A stretch of DNA of 64,000 nt from Chloropicon primus (lineage: Eukaryota; Chlorophyta; Chloropicophyceae; Chloropicales; Chloropicaceae): the NCBI GenBank assembly GCA_023205875.1, contig CP060769.1, positions 310,001-374,000 on the forward strand, given 5' to 3'. The number at the start of each line of letters is the position of its first letter. The stretch's first letter is position 1. This document shows positions 41,901 to 51,700 of this stretch, piece after piece. The translations under genes were made by a program, and so were the position numbers. The notes under the pieces were generated by a model that saw only the letters and a list, made by a program, of their open reading frames with translations, searched no databases and was not told the origin of the DNA.

Positions 41901-43762
41901 TCCGTGGGCACGTTAAAGTTCTCGCTCGAGTGCATGATGGTGTAGGCCTCGGCCCTGGACATCTGGTCCTGCGGCAGATGCAGGTTAATCTCGTCGCCAT
42001 CGAAATCAGCGTTGTAGCCCGAGCAGTTGGCGTAGTGCAACCGAATGGTCCTCTCCCCCTGGAGGACCCTGCAGTTGTGCGCAAGGATGCTGGGCTTGTG
42101 CAGCGTGGGCTGCCTGTTCACGAGGACCACGTCCCCGGTCTGAGCGTGCCTGTGCACGATCTTCCCCTCGCCCACGCCAATGAGCTGGCTCAGCTTGTCC
42201 CTCTTGGAGTTGGAGCCCTGGGTGAGGTGGATCTTCGACCCGTTCCTCTCGTCCTCGACCATCAGCGCGCCGGGGTACTTGCAGCCGCCGTTCTTCACCC
42301 TCTTGGCCAGGGAGGCCGCGTTGTGGGCGTTCACGTGCTCCGGGAAGCTCAGCCTCTCTGCGAAGTAGGGCGGAATGCCGATCTCACCCAAGGAGATATA
42401 AGGGTCCGGCGAGATGACCGACCTCGCGGCGTAGTTCACCCTCTTTCCCATCATGTTCATCCTGAAGATTCCCTCCTTCTTCTCGATCAGGTTCTGCAGG
42501 CCCATCATGCCGTTCTGATCTCCCATCAGGAGCTTGTTGCAGTTCTCTTGCATGGACACCCACAGCCGCTGCAGCTCCTGCAAAAGGACCGACGAAGAAG
42601 CGTCCTTCTTGTTGAGGTCCAGGATCGAGGCGAGCTTCAGGTTGGCGTTCAGGATGTCCGTGTAAATGATGTTATGCTGGTGGTCGAACATCTCGTCATT
42701 CACCTTGCTCATGGGTCTGAACCTTGGCGGGGTGACTGGCAGGACGCTCAGGAACAAGAAAGAAGCGTCTGGAGTAGCAGCAGCAGCAGCAGTAGTAGTA
42801 GTGGAAGAAGAGCATGGCTTGGATTGCGTCCTCATGAGCTGCCCGAAGATCTCGTGATTCTGGACGGCCGTCCTGTCCAGAATCATCTTGACCTCCTTCG
42901 GGGAGATGAAACGAAGGTGTGAAGAGGAGGAGGATGACGATGATGAAGAGGGCTGCTTCCGCGAGACCTCCTCCGCCTCCGCCTCCGTCTTCTTCTTCTT
43001 CTTGTCCTCCTTCTTCGCCTTCTTCGAGCCGAGCTCCTCGGACGTCTCGGAGGACTCCGAGTCCGAGTCCGACGACGTCGACGTCTCCGAGTCCTCCTCG
43101 GTCTCGCTCGCCTCTCCTCCTCCCTTCTTCAAACTCTGCGCCCCGGTGTCCGTGACCCTGTCGCTCACCACCTGCAGAATCCTCGAATTGTTGTCCAGGA
43201 CATACTTTGGGCTGCTCGCCTTGCACTTCGTGCATGTCTTGACGTCGCACTCGGAGAAGAACTTCTCCAGCAGGGTCTGCGCTGCCGCCTCGTCTCCATA
43301 CGACTGCGGCGTCTTCTGGTACAATTCCATCGAAGAGGAAGAAGAGGAAGATGAAGGACAGCTGTCCTTGGGATGGTTTCTCAATCTCCTCAGAGTCTCT
43401 GCGTACTCCCGCACAACCTTGTCGCTCGCTTTCAGCGAGAAGCACTTGTGGCACGTCAAGCTCAGCAACTGCACGGTAAACTTGAGGAACAACGGGTTGT
43501 ACAGAGGAAGGCACAACTCGATGTGGCCAAAGTGTCCGGGGCACGATGAGTGAGGCAATCTGCATGTCGTGCACACCCCACCGATATCCGCCGGACCCAT
43601 CCTCGTGTCGTACAACCCCGAAGGAATCGGAGCACTCGTCAAGGGATCCAGCGAGGATGGCACGGTGATGCAAACTGAACTGAATTGCCGAACCTCCGAT
43701 GGTGTGTACGTCGACAACGACGTCGAGAACACGGACGTCTTCCCGCTAATCAAGTGAACCAT
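38974..43762 (-). CDS. NRPA1: RNA polymerase I largest subunit (RPA190/NRPA1), two exons
   Basis: Exon 1 is 43762-40269 and exon 2 is 40093-38974; the 175-bp intron (GTAAGT...CAG) splits the Met codon in [21 protein letters not shown]. The product is 1,537 residues. It is the catalytic subunit that transcribes 35S-type rRNA. Seen are the clamp zinc ligands (CTTCRLPHSSCPGHFGH), a Ser/acidic/Lys-rich insert (about 230-300), the active-site loop NADFDGDEINLHLPQ (about residue 585) and the bridge-helix region. An RPA190-type acidic insert (DQQEDEDSPFEA) lies before the C-terminal jaw end. NADFDGDEINLHLPQ and [22 protein letters not shown] indicate Pol I rather than Pol II or III. The absence of a CTD heptad tail agrees. 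Confidence 0.94.
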
Positions 43763-44214
43763 CTTGAAGTTGGATCTTACCAAAGACAAAGACAAAAAAA
43801 TAAAAATAAAAACAATGCAAGATGCTCCTCCTCCTGCTGCTTGCTGATGGCTGCGGCGGCGACGGCGTTGGCGTCGAGCAAGAGCAAGAGCAAGAGGAAG
43901 AGAGAGAGAGACAAAGAGCGAAGTTTTCTGCGCGTTTCCTTGCCTTCTCGTCGTGTGGTGTTGGGTTGGCTGGTGGTCGCGCGGTGCTGACCTCTGGCGT
44001 GCTCTGGTGCTCGCTGCACTGGCGGCCAGAAGGAGAATGAAAGAGGAAAGGCGGATCGGCGGTTATGGAGAGGAGGAGGTGGTGAGGAGGTGGTGAGGGA
44101 GGAGGAGGAGGAGGTGAATGGCAAGGGTCTTGGTTAAAAATTAGCATAGAGAAGATCGACGACTCACTGATGCGGGTGCGAGTCAGCATCCGCCGTTTGT
44201 ATGACCGCCCAGTT
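43763..44214. other. Spacer upstream of RPA190
   Basis: No gene seen. The A-rich leader near 43790-43815 is followed by GC-rich sequence and a GAGGAGG-rich stretch (about 44065-44115). Confidence 0.5.
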
Positions 44215-44430
44215 AGTGTCCTCAAGTCCAGTTCCAAGTCCAAGGCGGGTTCTGGCTTCGAACCCACTGCAGAACGTGAAGGTGACCTTCTTCAGCTGCC
44301 ACAGCAAAACAAGTGTTCGCGTTCCAAGGACAAGGCGGATCCTGGCTTCGAGCCCACTTGAGAACATCAAGGTGACCTCCTTCACAGCTGCCTCAAAACG
44401 AGTCCCCTCGTCCCAATCACAAGGCGTCAA
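44215..44430 (-). pseudogene. Fragment of an ankyrin-like (PPCPW) repeat gene
   Basis: On the minus strand, pieces of about two and a half repeats of the gene at 37198-38694 are legible: PCDWDEGTRFEAAVKE in one frame, then HLDVLKWARSQDPPCPWN and HLHVLQWVRSQNPPW in another. The frame changes by one base between AAVKE and HLDVLKW, and a stop follows the last block. There is no start codon. It is a decayed duplicate of the host family. Confidence 0.75.
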
Positions 44431-44491
44431 AGTCAAAGTATCAAAGTAACTCCTCTATATAGGTACGATTAGAAGTCTGGAAGTTGGCATA

Positions 44492-45322
44492 CTAGCGTCG
44501 TAAGCTTGGTGGTATTTCTGACGCGCGGCCGCTCTCCTCGTAGTGCTTCACCGTGTCTCTTTTGGCATCAGCGGATATGTCATCCATGTGTGCGCGATAC
44601 TCGTGTGGTGGTAGCCACCCGGCGAAGGCGCGATGCTCTTCTCTGAGGTACCGCAGACGTTTCTTGTAAAACTTGGTGCTGTGAAGCCACCGCATTTCGA
44701 GCATGGTGATGGCAATGGAATCAGGGTCGCCATGGCCGTCGCGGATCCATCCGTTGCACAGCCGACTATCGGCGCGTGGCTGCAGAGTCGAATCCAGCCG
44801 GTGCATCGCGGCGCAAAGCACCTGGCGACGTTCGGCCTGCTCAACCTCCGATGCTTTGCGTTTCCGTGCCTGGGTGGCACGGATAGCGCCCGAGCGCTGT
44901 ACGCGCTTGCGCCTTGCGCTCTTCAAGCCGTCCGTCATGCCGTACTTTGCGCGAGCAACGTCCATCACGTCCGTCGCGTCGTACAGATGCGCCACACGGA
45001 TCCGATCGAGCTCGACTGCCTCGTAGCTGAGCGACCGCAGGTCTTGTGCGCTGAGCAGCAGTATTTTGTTCGCGTTGCCTTTTGTGAGCTTGTCGCCGCG
45101 ACGGCCCATGTGCTCGGCGGTTTGGATCCAACACGCAAGCGACTCATTGACTGTATCGCGCAACGTAGTCGATACCGCGGCCACCCGCCCCAGATCCTCA
45201 AATGACCGCAGACCCTGCAATGCTACAATGCGGAGAATGGTATCGCCGCTCATGGTGGGCCCCTCCAACGCGTGCTTGGCCTCCGTTCTCCGCCTCTTGC
45301 TCGCTCCCCTCGTCACCGCCAT
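44492..45322 (-). CDS. F-box-like protein of unknown target
   Basis: The product is 276 residues with no intron; ATG at 45322 (MAVTRGASKRRRTE). After a basic N-terminus comes an F-box-like block (GDTILRIVALQGLRSFEDLGRV...CW, about 25-65), which would bind SKP1. The remainder is helical and charged, with a Trp-containing stretch (EMRWLHSTKFYKKRLRYLRE) followed by HRAFAGWLPPHEYRAHMDD. I recognise no substrate domain. Base composition is more AT/mixed than the flanking housekeeping genes. Its 5' flank holds two copies of the shared motif 184 bp apart, one nearly identical to that of the ankyrin gene, which suggests a co-regulated or co-duplicated pair. Confidence 0.6.
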   Translation of the reverse strand: MAVTRGASKRRRTEAKHALEGPTMSGDTILRIVALQGLRSFEDLGRVAAVSTTLRDTVNESLACWIQTAEHMGRRGDKLTKGNANKILLLSAQDLRSLSYEAVELDRIRVAHLYDATDVMDVARAKYGMTDGLKSARRKRVQRSGAIRATQARKRKASEVEQAERRQVLCAAMHRLDSTLQPRADSRLCNGWIRDGHGDPDSIAITMLEMRWLHSTKFYKKRLRYLREEHRAFAGWLPPHEYRAHMDDISADAKRDTVKHYEESGRASEIPPSLRR

Positions 45323-45384
45323 CTTCACGTCCGGGTGTCCTCAGATGATCCCCACCACCGGGTCGTTCTCTTCGAGCGAGAGGG

Positions 45385-45415
45385 CTCGTTCGAACGAGCG
45401 AGAGACGCTGGTTCC
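45385..45415 (-). promoter_or_regulatory. Shared 5'-flank motif, F-box-like gene proximal copy
   Basis: Minus strand AGCGTCTCTCGCTCGTTCGA matches the consensus. It sits about 65-90 bp 5' of the ATG at 45322. Confidence 0.5.
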
Positions 45416-45566
45416 GTTCTCGTATCACTCCTCCGGCACAAACTCCCGCCCTCGTCGCCGCCTCCCTTCCTCGGTGATCTCCGCCTCGAGGGTCCTTTCT
45501 GCCTCTCTTTTTCGTGTTTCGTGCTCCTCAGATCCTCACCACGGGGTCGTTTCTTTCGCGCGAGAG

Positions 45567-45600
45567 CTCGTTCGAATGAGCAAGAGAAGAAGCTTCCGCT
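45567..45600 (-). promoter_or_regulatory. Shared 5'-flank motif, F-box-like gene distal copy
   Basis: Minus strand CGGAAGCTTCTTCTCTTGCT then CATTCGAACGAG. It matches the ankyrin-gene copy at 28 of the first 32 bases by eye. Confidence 0.5.
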
Positions 45601-45733
45601 GGTCGGCCTCTCCTCCGCTATGACGCCCCGTCGTCGTCGTCGTCGTCCTCGTCGTCGTCGTCGTCGTCATCGTCGCCGTCCTCAGCAGTTACGATCTCGT
45701 TGTCCTTGTATAATTAACGTCTCTCTCACCGAA

Positions 45734-45740
45734 CAAAAAA
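45734..45740 (-). terminator. Pol III T-run terminator of tRNA-Gln
   Basis: Seven T residues on the minus strand, four bases after the discriminator base. Confidence 0.75.
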
Positions 45741-45743
45741 AGA

Positions 45744-45860
45744 AGTTCCCGCCGGGATTCGGACCCGGGTCTTCAGATCTCTCACCGAACGTAAGCTGGA
45801 CTTTTTACATTGATTTCCCTCGTTCAAAGTCTAATGTGCTAACCACTGCACCACGGGAAC
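45744..45860 (-). tRNA. tRNA-Gln (UUG) with a 45-nt intron
   Basis: Exon 1 is 45860-45824 and exon 2 is 45778-45744. The acceptor stem GTTCCCG pairs with CGGGAAC. The D stem is GTGC/GCAC, and the anticodon stem TTAGA pairs with TCTGA (one G-U). The loop is CTTTGAA with anticodon TTG at 45827-45825. The variable loop is four nucleotides, usual for eukaryotic tRNA-Gln. The T arm is CCGGG/CCCGG with loop TCCGAAT. The intron (45823-45779) interrupts at the canonical site 3' of position 37. A T-run on the minus strand at 45740-45734 is the Pol III terminator. Confidence 0.93.
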
Positions 45861-46900
45861 ACGTAAGATGGAATTCCTACACCATCGCGAATTGTGGAAT
45901 GAAGAGCAGAATCGTGCTCCAAAATCGTCTCTTTTCTTCCTACATATACAGGTGGCGTGTGCATTGTGGACAAGGATGCAAGGTCCTTTCCTTCCTCTCC
46001 TCTTCCTCCCATGCCATCACCATCATGATTGCCCAATCGCACCATCATTGCCCTGTGCAGGCAGGAAGGATGCAAGGTCCTTTCCTTCCTCTCCTCTTCC
46101 TCTCCTCTTCCTCCCATGCCATCACCATCATGATTGCCCAATCGCACCATCATTGCCCTGTGCAGGCAGGAAGGATGAAAGGGATCACTCCTCCTCCTCC
46201 TCCTCCTCCTCCTCCTCCTCCTCCTCCTCTCCCGACTCTCTCTCTCTCTCTCTCTGTGCCCCCTCCTTTACACTCCCTCGTTTATCTGGACCACCTTGTC
46301 CCCCTTTTTCCGTCGGTTTACGATAGTTCCGAGTTGACAACCGAAAACGAAAACTGCTGCTCTCCAGGTCCAGGAGGATCAAGCGGCCCAAGGTGAGGTG
46401 CTCCACAGAGGCTTGGCTTGGGACTAGAGTCTCTCTCACCCTCATCATCATCATCATCATCATCACCACCACCACAACACAAGCTCTAACTCTCTCTCTA
46501 ACTCTCTTTTGTGTGTGTGTGTGTGTGTGTGTGTCCTCCAGGACGACCACACCAATAACAAACCAAGGTTTCTTCTTCTTCTCTTGTGCAAGCAAGCGAG
46601 CAAGCCTTGGTCGGTCCTCCAGTGGCTAGGGAATGCAGTGAGATCTTGGCGATAGACGTGATCCACGCACGATTTGTGTGGCCAACGCTTCCCCTTGCCT
46701 TGCATTGGACACATACAAGGCAGAGGGAGTGAAGGACATCCATCCCTTTATCCACCAAGCAAGCAGGCAAGCAAAGTGAAGAGTGGTGGTGGTGGTGTGA
46801 TCAATCCAATCCGATCCAATCCGATCCGATCCGATCCCAATCCAACGACCATCATCATCACCATCATCACCATCATCATCCAGTGAAGCACCACCACAAC
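45861..46900. repeat. Repeat-rich spacer (94/103-bp direct repeats and microsatellites)
   Basis: A unit beginning GGATGCAAGGTCCTTTCC occurs at 45974 and 46068, with its end recurring near 46171. Then come (CTC)n at about 46190-46228, (CT)n, (CAT)n at about 46443-46464, (GT)n at 46510-46534, an ATCCAATCCG-type run at 46801-46838 and (CAT)n near 46853-46879. No gene is supported. Confidence 0.8.
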
Positions 46901-47338
46901 ATGGACAATCACCACCGCAACCACAACAACAACGACGACGATGAGGACGTCAACGATAACGATCGGGTGAGCATGAACACGATGCTTCCCATGACCCACG
47001 AGGAGACGGTGGAGAGGAAGGAGCTGGAGGAGATCAAAGAGATCGAGATCGAGGAGTTTCAGAACGAGGAACCGTCAGCAAAGCCGCTGCCGCCCTCCTC
47101 GCCGTCGTCGTCGTCGGAGAAGAAGAGCAGCAGGAGACTGGTGTCCTGCTTGCAGTCGATGTGTGCAGGAGCCTTCTGGATGGGCAGGTGCCTTGGGCAA
47201 ACGTGTTGCAGCGTCTGCGGAGAGAAAGCCGCAGACCACACCCTGGATGCTCTGGGCACCGTTGTTTGTGCCGCTGGCGGAGTCGTGGGCACCGTTGCCA
47301 GTGCCGCTGGCGGAGCCGTGGAAGCGGTACTGAACTAG
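46901..47338 (+). CDS. Small Cys/Gly-zipper protein, unknown
   Basis: The product is 145 residues; ATG at 46901 (MDNHHRNHNNNDDDED). An Asn/His/Asp-rich start is followed by an acidic helix (RKELEEIKEIEIEEF), a Ser-rich linker, a cysteine cluster (CLQSMCAGAFWMGRCLGQTC) and a Gly/Ala segment with GxxxG spacing. A 36-bp internal duplication encodes GTVVCAAGGVV then GTVASAAGGAV. The cysteine cluster beside a hydrophobic Gly-zipper suggests a palmitoylated or membrane-inserted protein, but no family is recognised. The gene sits among repeats, so its reality is less certain than most. Confidence 0.5.
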   Translation: MDNHHRNHNNNDDDEDVNDNDRVSMNTMLPMTHEETVERKELEEIKEIEIEEFQNEEPSAKPLPPSSPSSSSEKKSSRRLVSCLQSMCAGAFWMGRCLGQTCCSVCGEKAADHTLDALGTVVCAAGGVVGTVASAAGGAVEAVLN

Positions 47339-48713
47339 ACTTTCAATGTTGGGAATGAATAATGTACAAGTGAACGCACACACGCGCACACGCAATGCAC
47401 TACGATGTAACACACTTTGTATTGTTAGGAGGACTCCTCTTCATCCTCATCCCCAATCCTCCTCCTCCTCGTGTCGGCTCTCCCCCGAAAGGCCAATCGG
47501 TCCTAAAACCATCCTCGTCGATCCTAAACATCCCATCCTGTACCGATCCAAAAGGCACCCTAGTCGCACCTTACTCTGCGCTTTATCCCAAGGGCCTCGC
47601 AATCGCCATCGCTACCCCTTCACCAACGCGCACAATCCCCATCGCTCCTCTCTCACCGTATCTCTCTCACAGCACCGAAGACAAACACAGAACACAGAGG
47701 GCGACGGAATTGTGCAGGTTAAGCTCTCATCAGTCCATTCCATTCCATTCCTCCTGAACGTCTCTCCTCCTCCTCCTCCTTCTCCACCTGTAATCGCCAT
47801 CGCCATCGCATCCATCACATCACATCAGATCACATCACATCACCTTATCCTCCCCTCCTCTCCTCTCTCACAGCAGACACACGCAACAGATACAGAGGGA
47901 CGGTCCGTACCTGTCCTTCCTTGTGCAGGTTACGCTCTCATCAGTCCACTCCACTCCTCTCCCATCCTCTCCCATCCCATCCCATTCCTCCTGCAATCGC
48001 ACCACCTCTCCTCCTCCTCCACCCCCTGGCCATCGCCATCGCCATCGCCATCGCCATCGCTCCTCCTCTCATTCATCTCTCACACCAGAAGACAAACAAA
48101 CAACAGACAAAAGACACAGAGGCTCACTCTCATCAGTCCACTCCCATCCCATCCCATCCCATTCCTCCTGCAATCGCACCACCTCTCCTCCTCCTCCACC
48201 CCCTGGCCATCGCCATCGCCATCGCCATCGCTCCTCCTCTCATTCATCTCTCACAGCAGAAGACAAACAAACAACAGACAAAAGACACAGAGGCTCACTC
48301 TCATCAGTCCACTCCCATCCCATCCCATTCCATTCCTCCTGCAATCGCACGACCTCTCCTCCTCCTCCACCCCCTGGCCTCGCCCCCCTCGCTCGGCTTC
48401 CTTCTCCTCTCATTATTCGGCGGCGTGGGCTCGCGCGCTTGAGAGGCAGAGAGAGAGAGGCAGGCCAGGATGATCCTCGGACGAACGACGACGACGACGA
48501 CGAGCAAGGGGAGGAGGACGAACCTCGGCGGACGACGAGAACACGACACGTGGTGACCCCACCCCCGCCTTCCGCTCGTCTCCTTCCCATTCGAAAAAGG
48601 TATTCCAGTTCCATTCCATTCCTTGGTTCCAAATCCAAACCTCCTCCTGGGTTCGCCCATCCCATCGCGTTCGCAGTATCTCGCCATCGCGTTGGGATCA
48701 TCCACGGTAGAGG
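47339..48713. repeat. Tandem array upstream of exportin-5 (units about 171-211 bp)
   Basis: The word TCAGTCCA recurs at 47730, 47941, 48133 and 48304, giving spacings of 211, 192 and 171 bp. Each unit continues with TCCCATCCCATTCCTCCTGC, an ATCGCC microsatellite and a GACAAACAAACAACAGACAA block. The last two full units are nearly identical. Long frames through it only translate the repeat. The XPO5 leader follows from about 48430. Confidence 0.88.
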
Positions 48714-51700
48714 ATGATGATGATGGGAGGAGGCATGGACCAGCACCAAGAGGTTCTGTTGGCGGTTGAGGTTGTGTCTGATCCTTTGCAGCATCCAGAG
48801 GTGAGGCTGAGAGCGCAGAATGTGATCGACCAGGTCAAGGGGATTGCCTCCGGTTCGTCGGAAGCAACGACGACGACGACGACAGGGCTTGGGATGCCTG
48901 CGGATGATGCCTCCTCCTTGGCGCAAAGTTTGCTCGGTCTGTGCGCTTGCTTGCTCTCGTCGCAGCCGCCGTCCAAAGCTTATCTCGAGAAGAAGCTGTT
49001 CGGAATCAGTTTGCTGCAGCAGCTCGTGACCCAACAGTGGACGGACCTGTCGGAGGAACTGAAGCAGAAGACGACCATGTTCATCGTGGAGTGCTGCAGG
49101 TCCCTGTGCGTCAGTCCGGAGGCGCCGACGTACGCTGTCAAGTCCAAGCTGGCGGTTCTCTTCGCGGATATGGCGAGGTACATGTCAACGGACCCGTCCG
49201 TGATAACTCAGCAGACTCAAACTCAGGGGGAGTTTGACCCCTCAAAGTCTTCGTCGCCGCTTGTCAGCAACAACGCGATCAAGACGAACGTGCTGCCGGA
49301 GATCACGACTTGGCCGGGGACCAGGGGGGTGGAGCTGGCTTGCCTTGTGCTGAGGTGGCTGCCGGAGGGGACCACGGGCACCGTCGTCGAGGCCCTTCCG
49401 GCCAAGAGGAAGAGGCTCCTCCTCAAGGTGCTTCACGCGGCCTTGCCCGAGATGATGGGCTTTGCCTACCAGGCCCTGGAGAAGTACTACCAGGCCCTGT
49501 GCCAGGGCGAGAGCCAGAAGGACTGCAGCCAGGCTCAGGCGGAGGAGTACAAGCACGTGGTCGAGGCGACGCTGGCCATGGCTCTGGCCTACGCGGAGTG
49601 GGCGCCGATCACCCTCCTTCACCAGTCGGGGATTGTCAACGCCTGCGGGATCCTGATGCGCGACAAGCGCTTCAGGGACGCGGCTTGCGACGTCCTGAGG
49701 CAGCAGTCCGCTTGTAAATTAAAACCAATCTTTTCGGAGGACTCCAGAACTCAGGTCGTGCAGCAAGTCAGCAGCGCGGCCACGGTGGAGACCGACATTG
49801 AGAATGCAAAGATGGCCGCCAGGGCCATGTTCGAGGCCTTTTCCGGGCCTTGCGGGGAGTGCCTGGGCCAAGAGTACCTGTCTCTTGGCCTGGAAAACAT
49901 AGAATTCGGGACGCTCTTGTGCGAAACGATGGTCATCTGGGGGAAGAACCACGTCAAGCTGCTCGAAGGGAGCGAGCACTTGAACTTGTATCTGAGGATG
50001 GTCATAGCGTTCATGCAGCACCCGAACATAAACATTGCGCTCATCACGGTCGACTTTTGGATTTTTCTCGTCAGAGAATCCTTGGTGGGAGACACAAGCG
50101 AGGCTGCGGCGAAGAGGCATCTCCTCCGGATTCCCGAGGGATTCCTGAGCGCGTTGCTGGACGTCGTCGTGTCCAGGCTTCAGAAGCCGGTGCTGGAGTC
50201 GCTCGACGACTTCCCAGCCGAGTATTACGACAGCGCCAAGGACTTTCAAGAAAAGTCGGCTCAAATGAGGCAGAGGCTTGTGGGAATCGCGAGGAACATT
50301 GCCAAAAGTGCTCCCGAGGAAGTCTTCCGCGTGTGTTTGGGCAACCTAGAAAAAATATTTGTACAAATACAGCAGAATCCTGACCAGAAAGGGATAGACA
50401 TCGCGCTGGAGGCTGCCACACACTTTTTGTTCGTTGCGACGGGGTCGGCAAACTCCTCTGTGGTGGGCCAGTCCCCCTCGCTAGAAGCTTTGCTTGCAAA
50501 GCTTTTGAACTTTCCCCTGGCTGCAATGGCAAGGCACGCTCCGATCATCATGCAGTTTGTGAAATGCCTGGAGGCCATCGGGGGGCACAGCCACAGAGTC
50601 GTGCCGGTAGTTCAGTGTCTCTTCTCTATCTTGAGGTCGGACGAGGGAGTGGGCAGTGTTTCCGAGGACAAGCATGCGTCAAGGCAGCAGGCCGCCACGA
50701 CGGTTCTGGTCTTGGCTTCAAGAGAAGAAGCCGGCCCTGCTCTTTTCCAGCACATCACAGGTCTGATGGAGCAAACCCAAGAGATGTGGGGGAAGCGCTG
50801 CATCCGTGCTGGAGAGCGCAATGCCTTGTATGAGGCAATCTTGGTAGTCTCGTCCAGCGTCGGTTACGAGCAGCAGCAAAAGACCTTGGAGTGGATCTGG
50901 AGCGAAACGTGCCAGCACTTCAACGCTCCAGGGTGGCAAGAGTCGACCTTGTCAGACGGCTTGTCCCTGCTCAGGAGCGTCGGGATCAAGCAGTGCGCTT
51001 GCGTTGCGAACGATCCTTCCTTTGACTCGGTCAAAGCAGGCAAGGAGCGGCTGGAGATCTATCACGGGATCCAGCTGATAGAGAGGCTAGCGAGGAGATT
51101 GCTCAAGATAAAGAAGACAAAGGGCGGCGAGGCTCTGCTTGCCATTGTGCCGCACTTCAAGTGGACGATTCCAGTTATGGTCAGGCTTTTGCGCTGCCTC
51201 CATTTTTTGGCGTGCCCTGAAGGAAGGAAGCTCTTGGGACCTTGCGAGAGTGTCCTCGAGCTCGGTGAAGTGGAGAGGGCCTTCATACTTGGCATGACGC
51301 CCCATGGCGTGAGTCCAGCGATGTTTGTCTCCGTCACCGCAGGAGGCGCGTACGTCCCAACCTCGTCTTCGAGCATTGGGATGGAGAATGACTCGTTGGA
51401 ATCCCTCAGAGTCTTTGTGAGGGGCATGAGGGACTCGGCGTACCAGTTTCTGGGGACTGTGAGCGAGGTCAAGGTGGAAGATAACAATGTGGCGGCCAGC
51501 ATGGGCTTCAAATCCTTCTTCGATACCATGGGATCGGCTCTGAACGAATTTTATGCCCTGATCATGGAAAACATCGAGTCTCAGGACGAGAAGACCACCA
51601 GGATGCTCATCAGGGGCTTTGTGTGCCCCATGGTGAAGAGCTGCCCCCAGCACTGCTGGAGGCAGTGGCTCGGAACCATTCTGCCGCCCTTCCTCCACCA

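Larger units (their letters stand above)
45341..45605. repeat. 184-bp imperfect duplication upstream of the F-box-like gene
   Basis: The block CCTCAGAT..CCCACCACCGGGTCGTT through the motif to GCTTCCGCTGG occurs at about 45339-45418 and again about 45526-45602, offset 184 bp at GGTCGTT (45361 and 45545). Identity is about 75 percent by eye, so it is older than the 183-bp array at 3.3 kb. Confidence 0.75.

Noticed and set aside
40883-42922. 679-codon plus-strand frame inside RPA190
   Set aside because: Antisense of exon 1 of RNA polymerase I largest subunit; composition is that of a shadow frame.
43913-44267. Minus-strand frame upstream of RPA190 as an extra exon
   Set aside because: It is Ser/Pro/His-rich low complexity plus the end of the ankyrin-family fragment; RPA190 starts properly at 43762.
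45272-46396. 374-codon plus-strand frame from 45.3 to 46.4 kb
   Set aside because: It runs through the F-box gene 5' flank, the antisense of a tRNA gene and two microsatellites.
47346-48473. 375-codon plus-strand frame in the exportin-5 upstream spacer
   Set aside because: It consists of Ser/Pro/His repeats produced by the tandem array and has no ordered segment.
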